Below, in pieces: positions 17,404-25,873 of a stretch of 44,970 nucleotides of DNA (within the stretch, counting starts at the first letter, position 1; the number at the start of each line of letters is the position of its first letter). A program made the position numbers and the translations under genes. The DNA is taken from NCBI GenBank assembly GCA_028282925.1, contig JANQGV010000212.1:1-44970 (forward strand). The letters run 5' to 3'. The DNA is from Thermodesulfobacteriota bacterium. Its GTDB lineage: Bacteria > Desulfobacterota > WTBG01 > CAIYCZ01 > CAIRTM01. The notes under the pieces were generated by a model. It saw nothing but the letters and a program-made list of their open reading frames with translations. It had not been told where the DNA came from and made no database searches.

Positions 17404-19461
17404 ATGGTGGCCAAACAATGTAAAAAGTGGTGTTTTCTGCTGCTCGCCTTTTCTCTACCGCTCATTCTTCCTGTTTCTGCTGTATCTGCCGGCGATACGG
17501 TCGGTGTGATTTTCGTGCTCCACGGGGGTATGGACGAATATTCGCCCCAGAATCTGTGGAACTCCGCTGTGCATATGTTTTCCTACGATCAAAATCACCC
17601 GGTGTACCAGATGGTCATCTGGAACCCGCTGTTCTGGTCGGCGGTGCTCAAAATTGAATCGGGAGTGAAGTTTGTCCGGAAATACGAGTTTGAATACGAG
17701 CGCATCGGGGGGCTGGATCCCTTTCATGCGCTGTCGGACAATCAGTTGGCCGACATGAAAGCCGTCCTGGACAACAATACCGACGGGCTGACCTATGAAG
17801 TGGACTATGCGAGCTGGATGTCGGGAGACCGGGTGGAGCATTATGCCTATCCGCGTTTTCTGAACAGCGTGCCGGGGCTCTTCTCCGGGTACCGGCCCCT
17901 CATCGGGCTGTCGCCGAGTGCGTACTGCGGTCAGCAGGAGGAAGACGGCCCCTGGGACGATTGCGACCCGCAGCGCTATGATGTAGACGGGCCGGTTGAA
18001 CGGCTGCTCAAGAAAGGGGCCACGCGGATCATTGTTGTTGACCTGACCGTAGGCGGTGTGCGGTTTTACAAGACCTTTGATGTGGTGCAGATGACCAGGC
18101 GCGCCCTGGCGGCCTGGGAGAAGAAAAACAACGTAACCGTCCCTCTCATCTGGGTCAACGACTACAGCAACCTGATGGAAGACTCATATCCCCTGGAACC
18201 CGGCAATTGGACTCCGTTCCTGGGGCCTCCGGACAAAGACAGTCATAAACTTGTCAGTGGGCGGCCAAACCCCGTTGCCGCAGATGCAGATCTGACCCTC
18301 CTGAATGTGGAGGGGATTGAGGCGGCGCTGTCTGAGGGGGTTGCCGACAACGACACCGGCTTTGTGCTCTTTAACCACGGGCTGTTCGACGCCGACCGGG
18401 CCTTTTTCGACCCGAAAATTGACGATACGATTGTGCTGAACAGCAACATTAAAGACCTGTTGCTGGAGCGTCATCCCGCTATCGACCCCGACAATGTTAT
18501 AGGAGCCTGGGGCGGTATCAGGGAGCTGAATCCTGAAAACGGCCTTGTGGAGCGCACGCGCACTATGCGCGGTGAGGCCCTGGCATACACGAACTATCAT
18601 GAAAGCGACCAGGACCTGCCGGGCGATGAATGGGGTTACCGCTATTGGGAAGCCCTTGAATATCTGAAAGACCGCGGAGTGCGTCATATTGTAATCGCTT
18701 TTCCTCAAGTAAGCACCGATTCGGTTTTGACGTTTGTTGAGCTGTATAACCAGATCGGAAAAGAAATCGGCACAAAAACCTGGCTGCGATACGGGGCCGG
18801 GGATTTTACAACCTATCCTGATGTCGGGCATCCCTTTACCGACTATTGGGGTAACTGGGTCGACACAACCTGCGATGGAGAGGACTGCTGCTTTGAAATG
18901 GGCGGCTGTGCCGACGGACGGGAGTACCCTCCGCCGCGTCAGGAAGATCTTGACAGGAAGCGGGACGATATGGACCCCTCCCTGGCCTATGACCTGAGTG
19001 ATTACGGGCACCTCGGTTACGATCCGGCCCTGGGGTCGCCTGACCCTGATAAGCCGGTGCAGGACCAGTACACCGGCACATGGGAGCTGTATACAACACC
19101 CAGTGACGATCCACGGGTAGGAAAACTTCTGGCAAAGCATGTGCGTAATGCTGCCGTGAAGCCTTTGGTGTATCTCACCAACGGTGAGGTGAAAAGCATT
19201 GCAGCGGGCGCCACCGTCACTTGGAAGGCGACCATCACCGGAGGCATGAAGACCGCTTCAAAAACCTACACCTATGCCTGGTCGCTGAAACGTGAAGGCG
19301 TTGGAGACTGGCAGTCAGTCGGCACCGATAGTGCGACCTGGGAGTGGACGCCCGAAGCGGCGGACACAGGCACCTATGATGTCAAGTGTGTGGTTGTCGA
19401 TTCGGATGGGTATAGTGCCGATATTGTTTGGGAGAGTTTTTCAGTAAGTTCTGGGTCTTAA
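17404..19461 (+). CDS. Exported chelatase-fold (ferrochelatase-like) protein with C-terminal PKD/Ig-like domain
   Basis: Signal peptide after ATG 17404 (SD gggagggg); 'GVIFVLHGGMDEYSP', 'YLKDRGVRHIVIAFPQVSTDSVLTFVELYNQIGKE' resembles the ferrochelatase C-terminal half; C-term 'KTYTYAWSLKREG...TGTYDVKCVVVDSDGYSA'. Confidence 0.6.
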   Translation: MVAKQCKKWCFLLLAFSLPLILPVSAVSAGDTVGVIFVLHGGMDEYSPQNLWNSAVHMFSYDQNHPVYQMVIWNPLFWSAVLKIESGVKFVRKYEFEYERIGGLDPFHALSDNQLADMKAVLDNNTDGLTYEVDYASWMSGDRVEHYAYPRFLNSVPGLFSGYRPLIGLSPSAYCGQQEEDGPWDDCDPQRYDVDGPVERLLKKGATRIIVVDLTVGGVRFYKTFDVVQMTRRALAAWEKKNNVTVPLIWVNDYSNLMEDSYPLEPGNWTPFLGPPDKDSHKLVSGRPNPVAADADLTLLNVEGIEAALSEGVADNDTGFVLFNHGLFDADRAFFDPKIDDTIVLNSNIKDLLLERHPAIDPDNVIGAWGGIRELNPENGLVERTRTMRGEALAYTNYHESDQDLPGDEWGYRYWEALEYLKDRGVRHIVIAFPQVSTDSVLTFVELYNQIGKEIGTKTWLRYGAGDFTTYPDVGHPFTDYWGNWVDTTCDGEDCCFEMGGCADGREYPPPRQEDLDRKRDDMDPSLAYDLSDYGHLGYDPALGSPDPDKPVQDQYTGTWELYTTPSDDPRVGKLLAKHVRNAAVKPLVYLTNGEVKSIAAGATVTWKATITGGMKTASKTYTYAWSLKREGVGDWQSVGTDSATWEWTPEAADTGTYDVKCVVVDSDGYSADIVWESFSVSSGS

Positions 19462-19562
19462 GGATATTTATAAAAGCCGTACCCTGGGTTGTGGCCTGCA
19501 AATCTTTCTCCTGTCCAGGGATAATAGATGTGGCACGCTTCCGGCTAAACGTTAGGAGATCT

Positions 19563-19764
19563 ATGTCACTTTTCTTTGCTTGCTCCAAAGAAAAGTAACC
19601 AAAAGAAAAGGCACCCTGCAACTTTGTCCCGCCATCGGCGGGATCCCCTCGCTTCACGATTTCATTCGGCGGGTCAACAAACTCGTCCCGGCACGCCGGG
19701 ACTCAGACATGTCGACCCTTTTCTCCGTATGAAATCGTTGCCCTCGGCTGCGTTGCAATGGGAC
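19563..19764 (+). repeat. Interspersed structured repeat family 2, copy 2
   Basis: cacttttctttgcttgctccaaagaaaagt hairpin, cccgccatcggcggga, CGATTTCA...TGAAATCG arms, ctcggctgcgttgcaatggga. Confidence 0.88.
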
Positions 19765-19839
19765 TGAAAACCAAACATTGCAGCTTTGTTGTTTTAGGAG
19801 AATTTCTGCATAGACAGCCTGTAGGGAGCTTAAGCTTCC

Positions 19840-21981
19840 TTATTCCTCCGGCTGTTGTTTCATCGACAGGGAGATGCGTTTGCGGGCGGAGTCGACCTCC
19901 AGTACGGTAACGTGCACCTGCTGCTGCAGTTTGACGACCTCGGCCGGGTTTTTCACAAACCTGTCCGCCAGTCGGCTTATGTGTACCAGGCCGTCCTGGT
20001 GGACCCCGATGTCCACAAAAGCCCCGAAATTGGTAATGTTGGTCACAATGCCCGGAAGCCGCATGCCCGGCTGCAGGTCTTCCATGGTGTTGATCCCCTC
20101 GGCAAAGCTGAATGGCTCGAATGCCTGACGGGGGTCACGCCCCGGCCGCGAAAGCTCGGCGGCAATGTCGTTCAGGGTGGGCATGCCGACGGTTTCGGTA
20201 ACATAGTTTTTCAGTTTGATTTTTGAACGCAACTCCGAATCTTTCATAAGGTCATGTACCGAGCACTTCAGGTCGTCTGCCATTTGTTCAACAATATGAT
20301 AGCTTTCCGGGTGTACCGCGCTTTCGTCAAGGGGGTGCCCGCCGTCGCGGATACGCAGAAACCCGGCCGCCTGTTCAAACGCCCGGGGACCCAGGCCCGA
20401 TACCTTTAAAATATCTTTCCGCCCCGTGAAAGGGCCGTTGTCATTACGGTGCTGCACGATACCGGCTGCCAGCTTAGGCCCCAGTCCCGAAACATAGGTG
20501 AGCAGTTCTTTGCTGGCGGTATTGATTTCAACCCCCACCATGTTAACGCAACTGGTAACAACATCGTCAAGGCGCTGCTTGAGCATCTTCTGGTCTACAT
20601 CGTGCTGGTACTGGCCCACTCCGATGGATTTGGGGTCGATTTTTACCAGTTCGGCCAGAGGGTCCATAAGTCGCCGGCCAATGGAGACCGCGCCGCGCAC
20701 GGTAACATCATGGTCGGGGAATTCATCCCGGGCGGCTGCCGAAGCCGAATAGATGGATGCGCCGCTTTCGTTGACCATCACAACAGCCGGCCTGCCGGGC
20801 AGATCGAGCCCCCGCAGGAAGCTCTCGGTTTCTCTACCGGCGGTCCCGTTGCCCACGGCGATGCATTGGAATCCGTGTTTTGTGCACAGCTCCGTAATGG
20901 CCCGGGCCGCTTCCTGAACCTTCTTCTGCGGCTCATGGGGAAAGATTGCAGTATGCTCCAGAAGCTTTCCCTGTCCGTCGAGGCAGACCACTTTGCAGCC
21001 GGTGCGAAAACCCGGGTCTACGGCAAGCACCCGCTTTTGTCCAAGCGGTGCCGCCAGCAGTAACTGGCGGGCGTTTTCGGCGAAAACCCGCACCGCCTCT
21101 TCATCCGCACTCTGCTTTGAGGTCAGGCGGGCTTCGGTCTCCATGGAGAGCGACAGCAGTCGTTTGTAGCAGTCCTCGGCAGCCAGGGCGACCTGGCCGG
21201 AGCATGCCGAATCGCCTTTGACAAACCGGCTTTTGATCAGGGTCAGGGCTTTGTCTTCGTCCGGCAGGATGCGCATCATCAGCAGGTTTTCGGTCTCACC
21301 GCGCCGGATTGCCAGAATGCGGTGCGAAGGGGCTTTGCCCACGGGCTCTTCCCAGTCGAAGTAATCGCGGTACTTGGCGGCCGCTTCTTCATTGCCGGAT
21401 GCCACCTTTGAGCGCAACATTCCCTCTTTGAGAAACAGGTCTCTGAGACCGGCCCTGGTTTGCTCGTCTTCGCTGATACGCTCAGCGATAATGTCCCGGG
21501 CGCCCTGCAGGGCTTCGGCCACGGATGCCACGCCTTGCTCTTCATCGACGTAGGTTGCCGCCTCTTTTTCAGGGTCGCCGGGCTTCTGTTCCAGCAGCAG
21601 GTCGGCAAGAGGTTCCAACCCTTTTTCACGGGCAATGGTGGCCCGGGTGCGGCGCTTGGGCCTGAACGGCAGATACATGTCTTCCAGAACGGCCATGGTT
21701 TCGACGCTTGTTATTCTTTCTTTGAGTTCATCGGTGAGCAACTCGCGCTCGTTGAGGGATTTCAGGATTGCCTCGCGGCGTTTGTCGAGTTCGGCAAGCT
21801 GTTGCAGGCGGTCGCGCACGGCGGTAATGGCTACTTCGTCCAGGCTGCCGGTGGCTTCTTTGCGATAGCGGGCTATAAAGGGTACGGTACATTCCTGGGA
21901 GAGAAGTTCAGCGGCGGCAAGAACCTGATGCTGCTTAAGGCTCAGTTCCCGGGTGATTGTTTCAATGTGGTGCTGGTTCAT
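19840..21981 (-). CDS. tex: Tex-family RNA-binding transcriptional accessory protein
   Basis: 'VLAVDPGFRTGCKVVCLDGQGKLL' YqgF-like domain, HhH 'LGPKLAAGIVQHRNDNGPF', S1 domain 'GIVTNITNFGAFVDIGVHQDGLVHISRLADRFV'. Start set at MNQHHIE (AAGGAGCC SD); the ORF-track extension to 22140 runs through repeat copy C. Confidence 0.97.
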   Translation of the reverse strand: MNQHHIETITRELSLKQHQVLAAAELLSQECTVPFIARYRKEATGSLDEVAITAVRDRLQQLAELDKRREAILKSLNERELLTDELKERITSVETMAVLEDMYLPFRPKRRTRATIAREKGLEPLADLLLEQKPGDPEKEAATYVDEEQGVASVAEALQGARDIIAERISEDEQTRAGLRDLFLKEGMLRSKVASGNEEAAAKYRDYFDWEEPVGKAPSHRILAIRRGETENLLMMRILPDEDKALTLIKSRFVKGDSACSGQVALAAEDCYKRLLSLSMETEARLTSKQSADEEAVRVFAENARQLLLAAPLGQKRVLAVDPGFRTGCKVVCLDGQGKLLEHTAIFPHEPQKKVQEAARAITELCTKHGFQCIAVGNGTAGRETESFLRGLDLPGRPAVVMVNESGASIYSASAAARDEFPDHDVTVRGAVSIGRRLMDPLAELVKIDPKSIGVGQYQHDVDQKMLKQRLDDVVTSCVNMVGVEINTASKELLTYVSGLGPKLAAGIVQHRNDNGPFTGRKDILKVSGLGPRAFEQAAGFLRIRDGGHPLDESAVHPESYHIVEQMADDLKCSVHDLMKDSELRSKIKLKNYVTETVGMPTLNDIAAELSRPGRDPRQAFEPFSFAEGINTMEDLQPGMRLPGIVTNITNFGAFVDIGVHQDGLVHISRLADRFVKNPAEVVKLQQQVHVTVLEVDSARKRISLSMKQQPEE

Positions 21982-22077
21982 GTTCGGCTCCTTGTATTCC
22001 GGATAATCAGTATGAGATTTCGTAAAAGGCAGTTTACATAACAAAAAATCAGCCTGTTTGTAAAGCACTTTTACACA

Positions 22078-22205
22078 GGAGGGGGCCGGAAAACGCCCAT
22101 CTTTTCCGTTACGTTCGGTCTGTGTCACTGCGATGTACACACCACTTACACCTCATTCCACAGACCGTCGCGTGCCTTGAATCTGAACATTTTCCGGTCC
22201 CCTCC
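22078..22205 (+). repeat. Nested-palindrome repeat family 1, copy C
   Basis: GGAGGGGGCCGGAAAACGCCCATC...CTTGAATCTGAACATTTTCCGGTCCCCTCC; inner stem CGGTCTGTG/CACAGACCG. Confidence 0.9.
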
Positions 22206-22576
22206 AATTAGGCAGGAGTTACTGCGGTTTCCCCCATAGGTATTTATCGGCAAGTCGATGCAGTAACGCGAAAAAGTACGGTCAAGGTTTGAAAATGCAT
22301 TAATATGCAAAAATAAGATAATTTAATGAACTATATGCATATAATATTTAATAAATACATATATTTGCCGAAATATGCAACCATCAAAAAGCCGCAATTG
22401 TTCATCCTGTTGAAATATCACACATATTCAATGCAGGGGTGGAGCAGGTTACGAATAAGAGGTCTTTATATTTATTAACTATATGAAATAGCTTCACTTT
22501 GTCAAAAAGTGCTCAAAAATGGTGCAATGTGTTCAAACCCCCTTGTTTATGGGGTGATTCAACGTTTTCCACCAGC

Positions 22577-22585
22577 TTATCCACA
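22577..22585 (+). promoter_or_regulatory. Perfect consensus DnaA box (TTATCCACA)
   Basis: cagcTTATCCACAgctttttcacaaaatcTGTGGATTTc; inverted DnaA-box-like site follows; AT-rich tract with repeated TATGCA at about 22295-22380. Confidence 0.5.
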
Positions 22586-22771
22586 GCTTTTTCACAAAAT
22601 CTGTGGATTTCTTAAAAGAGCTTTAACCATTGTTCTTTAATAGTAACTGGTATAAGCTGGTACTGCATTTTTTTGAGGTATGCGGTTGCGTATGTGCATG
22701 AGAATGGAAAATGGAACAGCCGGTGTTTTTGGCCACGAGCAGGAAACAGGAGATACAGAAAGGGACTTATT

Positions 22772-23026
22772 ATGTCTGAAACAATAACCGCCCGGGAAAT
22801 TCAGGCCAAGCTCGATGAAATGCTGCCTGCGTTGCCGTTAAAGGGGTGTCCTACCTGTGAATGCATGCAGGATTACCTGAAAGAGCTTGCGTCCCGGACC
22901 GATAAGGCCGGACGGGAGGTGCTGCAGACGCATATGGTACCGCAGCCTGAAGTACACGCCTGCCTGGGTTGTCATCCCTGTCCGCCGGCAGACGAGTTGA
23001 CCCGGCTGATGGACGAAGTGGAGTAA
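22772..23026 (+). CDS. Small Cys-rich protein of unknown function
   Basis: 'KGCPTCECMQDYL' and 'HACLGCHPCPPADELTRL'; ATG after agaaaggg. Confidence 0.7.
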   Translation: MSETITAREIQAKLDEMLPALPLKGCPTCECMQDYLKELASRTDKAGREVLQTHMVPQPEVHACLGCHPCPPADELTRLMDEVE

Positions 23027-23040
23027 AGGGGGACGGTGCC

Positions 23041-24147
23041 ATGTATCTAAAGTGGTGTTTACGGCTGTTCCTGGTTGTGATAGCCTTGCTGCCCGATGCC
23101 GGTTCCGCCTGCACGGCTTTTTGTCTGCGCGGAGATCAGGGGCTGGTTGTGGGTAAGAATTTCGATTTCATTGAAGGCAACGGGCTGATACTGGTAAATA
23201 AACGCGGGGTTGCTAAAAAGGCCCTGGTGGTCAGCGACCGGGATGCACCGCCGACTTCCTGGACGTCCCGATACGGCAGTGTGACTTTTACCTGGTGGGG
23301 CCGGGATTTTCCGTTCAGCGGTATGAATGAAAAAGGCCTGGTCGTCTGCTCCCTGGGCCTGCGGGAGACGGTTTTTCCGGCGGAAGATCGGCGGCCGGTC
23401 ATAACCGTGCTTCAGTGGGTGCAGTATCAGCTTGATACCTGTGCAACGGCCGGAGAGGTGCGCAACAGCCTGGACCGGATGCGGATCAGCCCGCCGCTGG
23501 GCGCCACCGGGAAGCTGCATTATTTTATCTGTGACAGCAGGGGCAATTGTGCAGTGCTGGAATTTATAGACGGAAAAGCCCGCTGGTATGCCGGGCCGGA
23601 CCTGCCGGTTCAGGCGCTGACGAATACGGCGTATGAACGCTGTTTGCAGTCGCTTAACAGCGGGCGGATACCGGTACCCGACCACATCTCTTCGATTACC
23701 CGCTTTGTCCGTGCGGCTGAACTGCTCAGAGCCCCCCGGACCTCCGGTCCGTTAACTGATCGGGCCTTTGCCATACTGCGGGAAACCGGGCTGGGCGAGG
23801 TGACCATGGTTGACGGTCACCCAATCCGCTCCATGGTTGCAACCGAGTGGAGCATTGTTTTCGATATACAGGAACGTGTTGTTTCTTTTACCACCTTTGC
23901 CGACAAGCGCGTGAGACGTTTTTCTCTATCCGGGTTTGATTTTTCCTGCCATAGTCCCGTTAAAGCATTCGATGTGCAAAAAGACCTTTCGGGGGATATT
24001 ACCGATGCATTTGTGGACTTAACACCGCAGATGAATCACCGATTTGTGGAGACCGTCCAGGCTGTTCTTCCTAAGCTGCATCCAGATCCGGCACAGGCGC
24101 TTCCCTTGATTCGCAACTATCCTGAAACAACAACCTGTGCACAGTAA
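23041..24147 (+). CDS. Exported linear-amide C-N hydrolase (choloylglycine hydrolase/penicillin V acylase, Ntn family)
   Basis: Signal peptide ending 'GSA|CTAFCLRGDQGLVVGKNFDF'; Cys nucleophile at the new N-terminus; 'SGMNEKGLVVCSLGL'. Confidence 0.85.
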   Translation: MYLKWCLRLFLVVIALLPDAGSACTAFCLRGDQGLVVGKNFDFIEGNGLILVNKRGVAKKALVVSDRDAPPTSWTSRYGSVTFTWWGRDFPFSGMNEKGLVVCSLGLRETVFPAEDRRPVITVLQWVQYQLDTCATAGEVRNSLDRMRISPPLGATGKLHYFICDSRGNCAVLEFIDGKARWYAGPDLPVQALTNTAYERCLQSLNSGRIPVPDHISSITRFVRAAELLRAPRTSGPLTDRAFAILRETGLGEVTMVDGHPIRSMVATEWSIVFDIQERVVSFTTFADKRVRRFSLSGFDFSCHSPVKAFDVQKDLSGDITDAFVDLTPQMNHRFVETVQAVLPKLHPDPAQALPLIRNYPETTTCAQ

Positions 24148-24292
24148 ACCGGGACACCCAGCCTGTTGCACGGCCTTTGCTGTGCAATTCTGAGCAACAG
24201 GTGGCAGAAAAGGATGATGTCGCGGTACGGGAGGCAGGCTGCGGCCGGCCCTGCCGATAAATAATGCCGTCAAAAAGAAAGGAGGGTGCTGT

Positions 24293-24634
24293 ATGGCCAA
24301 GCGTGGATATCAGTTAACCTATTTGGGGCTGGCACTGCTGGGCGCCGGGTCAACCTGGTATTATAATGTCAGGTTTATGCTTGCATCGGGCGGCGGTTTC
24401 GGCTTGGCGGATTTTATCAAAGGTGGCTTTGCAAACTATGCCGCGGCTTCACTTTCAGTGGACGTGTTTGTTGCGGCGGTCGTATTCCTGGTCTGGATGT
24501 TTGTTGAGACCCGGCGGCTGGGCATGCGTCGCTGGTGGATCTATGCTGTGTTGACCTGCGGCATAGCCCTGGCCTTTGCCTTTCCCTTCTTCCTGTATAT
24601 GCGTGAAAAACACCTGTCAAAAACAGGGTGCTGA
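24293..24634 (+). CDS. DUF2834-like membrane protein
   Basis: 'YQLTYLGLALLGAGSTWYYNVRFMLASGGGFGLADFIKGGFANYAAASLSVDVFVAAVVFLVWMFVE'; SD aaggaggg. Confidence 0.8.
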   Translation: MAKRGYQLTYLGLALLGAGSTWYYNVRFMLASGGGFGLADFIKGGFANYAAASLSVDVFVAAVVFLVWMFVETRRLGMRRWWIYAVLTCGIALAFAFPFFLYMREKHLSKTGC

Positions 24635-24785
24635 AAACCTTTTTTGACCGCACGGATTTTACCGGTAAAAAAGCGGCCCTTTTTTCTGAAGATGTTTTTC
24701 AAAAAGGGCGAAAAACCGGCCCGGGCCGACCAATGAGGTTGTGTGTCAGAACAGGGAGGAATGGTTGGGAGCCTAACGCAGTTGC

Positions 24786-25026
24786 TCAGCCGGTTTCCAG
24801 CGTTTGCCGGATTTCTTCGGCGACAGAGGGGAGATTTTCTGCGCGGTGGGCAATTTCAAGATGCCGTAGTGCGGCAGGTCTACAGAGCGTTCATATGTTG
24901 TGATGATACCACTAATACCCGCAAACTCTTCCGGAGTGAAATCGTGAAGACCGGGTATGCCGACAACGGGGACATCGAGATCATATTTCAGAAACGATAG
25001 AAACGTGGTTTTTAAGCCGTCCATGG
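24786..25026 (-). pseudogene. Possible frameshifted/degraded gene remnant
   Basis: MDGLKTTFLSFLKYDLDVPVVGIPGLHDFTPEEFAGISGIITTYERSVD in one frame, then protein-like LRHLEIAHRAENLPSVAEEIRQTLETG* in the adjacent frame. Confidence 0.35.
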
Positions 25027-25046
25027 GTGTTTTCTTCAAAACAGTA

Positions 25047-25086
25047 TGTTTTGGGGCTGTCTGCATTCAGCAAACAGCCCCAAAAT
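25047..25086. terminator. Bidirectional terminator-like hairpin
   Basis: TTTTGGGGCTGTctgcattcagcaaACAGCCCCAAAA, 12-bp perfect arms with A/T tracts. Confidence 0.7.
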
Positions 25087-25108
25087 ACCAATCCGGTCAA
25101 ATGAAAGC

Positions 25109-25855
25109 CTAAAGAGTGTCCAGGAAATTCACCGTTGCCGTGACGATTTCAGCCGTTTGTTCCTCGCGGCTTATTTCGGCGTCACCGTCTATGGGCTGGT
25201 GATCATCGAGATACCAGCCGAACTGAAAGTGGTTGCCGCCGATGATTTCCGTATAGACAGTGTCGGGAGGCAGGTGCGCCTTTGACTCGTCTATGACGTC
25301 TTTTGGGTAAATACCGTCATTGGCGGCATATATGGAAAGCGCGGTAATGTCGGCTGTGTCAAGCCGATTCTGTTCAGTCGGTTTCGAGGCCCATAATATA
25401 ACGGCGTCGACTGCGCCGGGATTGTCTTTCGCATATTTGCAGGCGGCAATGCCGCCCATTGAATGGCCGCCGATGGCCCATGTTTCAATTGTATCAAAGG
25501 CCTCGACTACGGTATCCGCCCGGCCCGGCGCCAGCAGCGCCATGTCCCGGGGCATGGCAACCGGTACAACCAGGTAGCCGGCGGCGGCTATGTCGTAGGC
25601 AGACGGGGCATAGCCGCGTGGGTCTACCTGCGACCCACCATAAAAGATGAAGCCGATTGTCGGTTCCTGTCCGCTGGGCTTAAAAACATAATAGGGTGCG
25701 TCGTCCCAGTCCGCCACAGAGACGGCCTCGTATAAGACTGCATTGTCGCTTTGCAGATACTCCAGAGCCTCGGGCATCGGCGGATGGGCGCTCTGGTTGC
25801 AGGCCGTCAGCATCAACGCTGAAAGGACAATGATGTATGTGTATGTATATTTCAT
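25109..25855 (-). CDS. Alpha/beta hydrolase lipoprotein
   Basis: Lipobox 'LMLTAC', nucleophile elbow 'GGHSMGG', 'GGNHFQFG'; start at MKYTYTY with SD aaggaga. Confidence 0.85.
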   Translation of the reverse strand: MKYTYTYIIVLSALMLTACNQSAHPPMPEALEYLQSDNAVLYEAVSVADWDDAPYYVFKPSGQEPTIGFIFYGGSQVDPRGYAPSAYDIAAAGYLVVPVAMPRDMALLAPGRADTVVEAFDTIETWAIGGHSMGGIAACKYAKDNPGAVDAVILWASKPTEQNRLDTADITALSIYAANDGIYPKDVIDESKAHLPPDTVYTEIIGGNHFQFGWYLDDHQPIDGDAEISREEQTAEIVTATVNFLDTL

Positions 25856-25873
25856 AGTTCTCCTTTTCGGCAA

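Noticed and set aside
18184-19140. 318-aa minus-strand ORF
   Set aside because: Antisense to the exported chelatase-like gene, which has a signal peptide and SD.
21982-22140. N-terminal extension of the tex ORF (MYIAVTQTERNGKDGRFPAPS...)
   Set aside because: Translation of repeat copy C; true start MNQHHIE has an SD at 21981.
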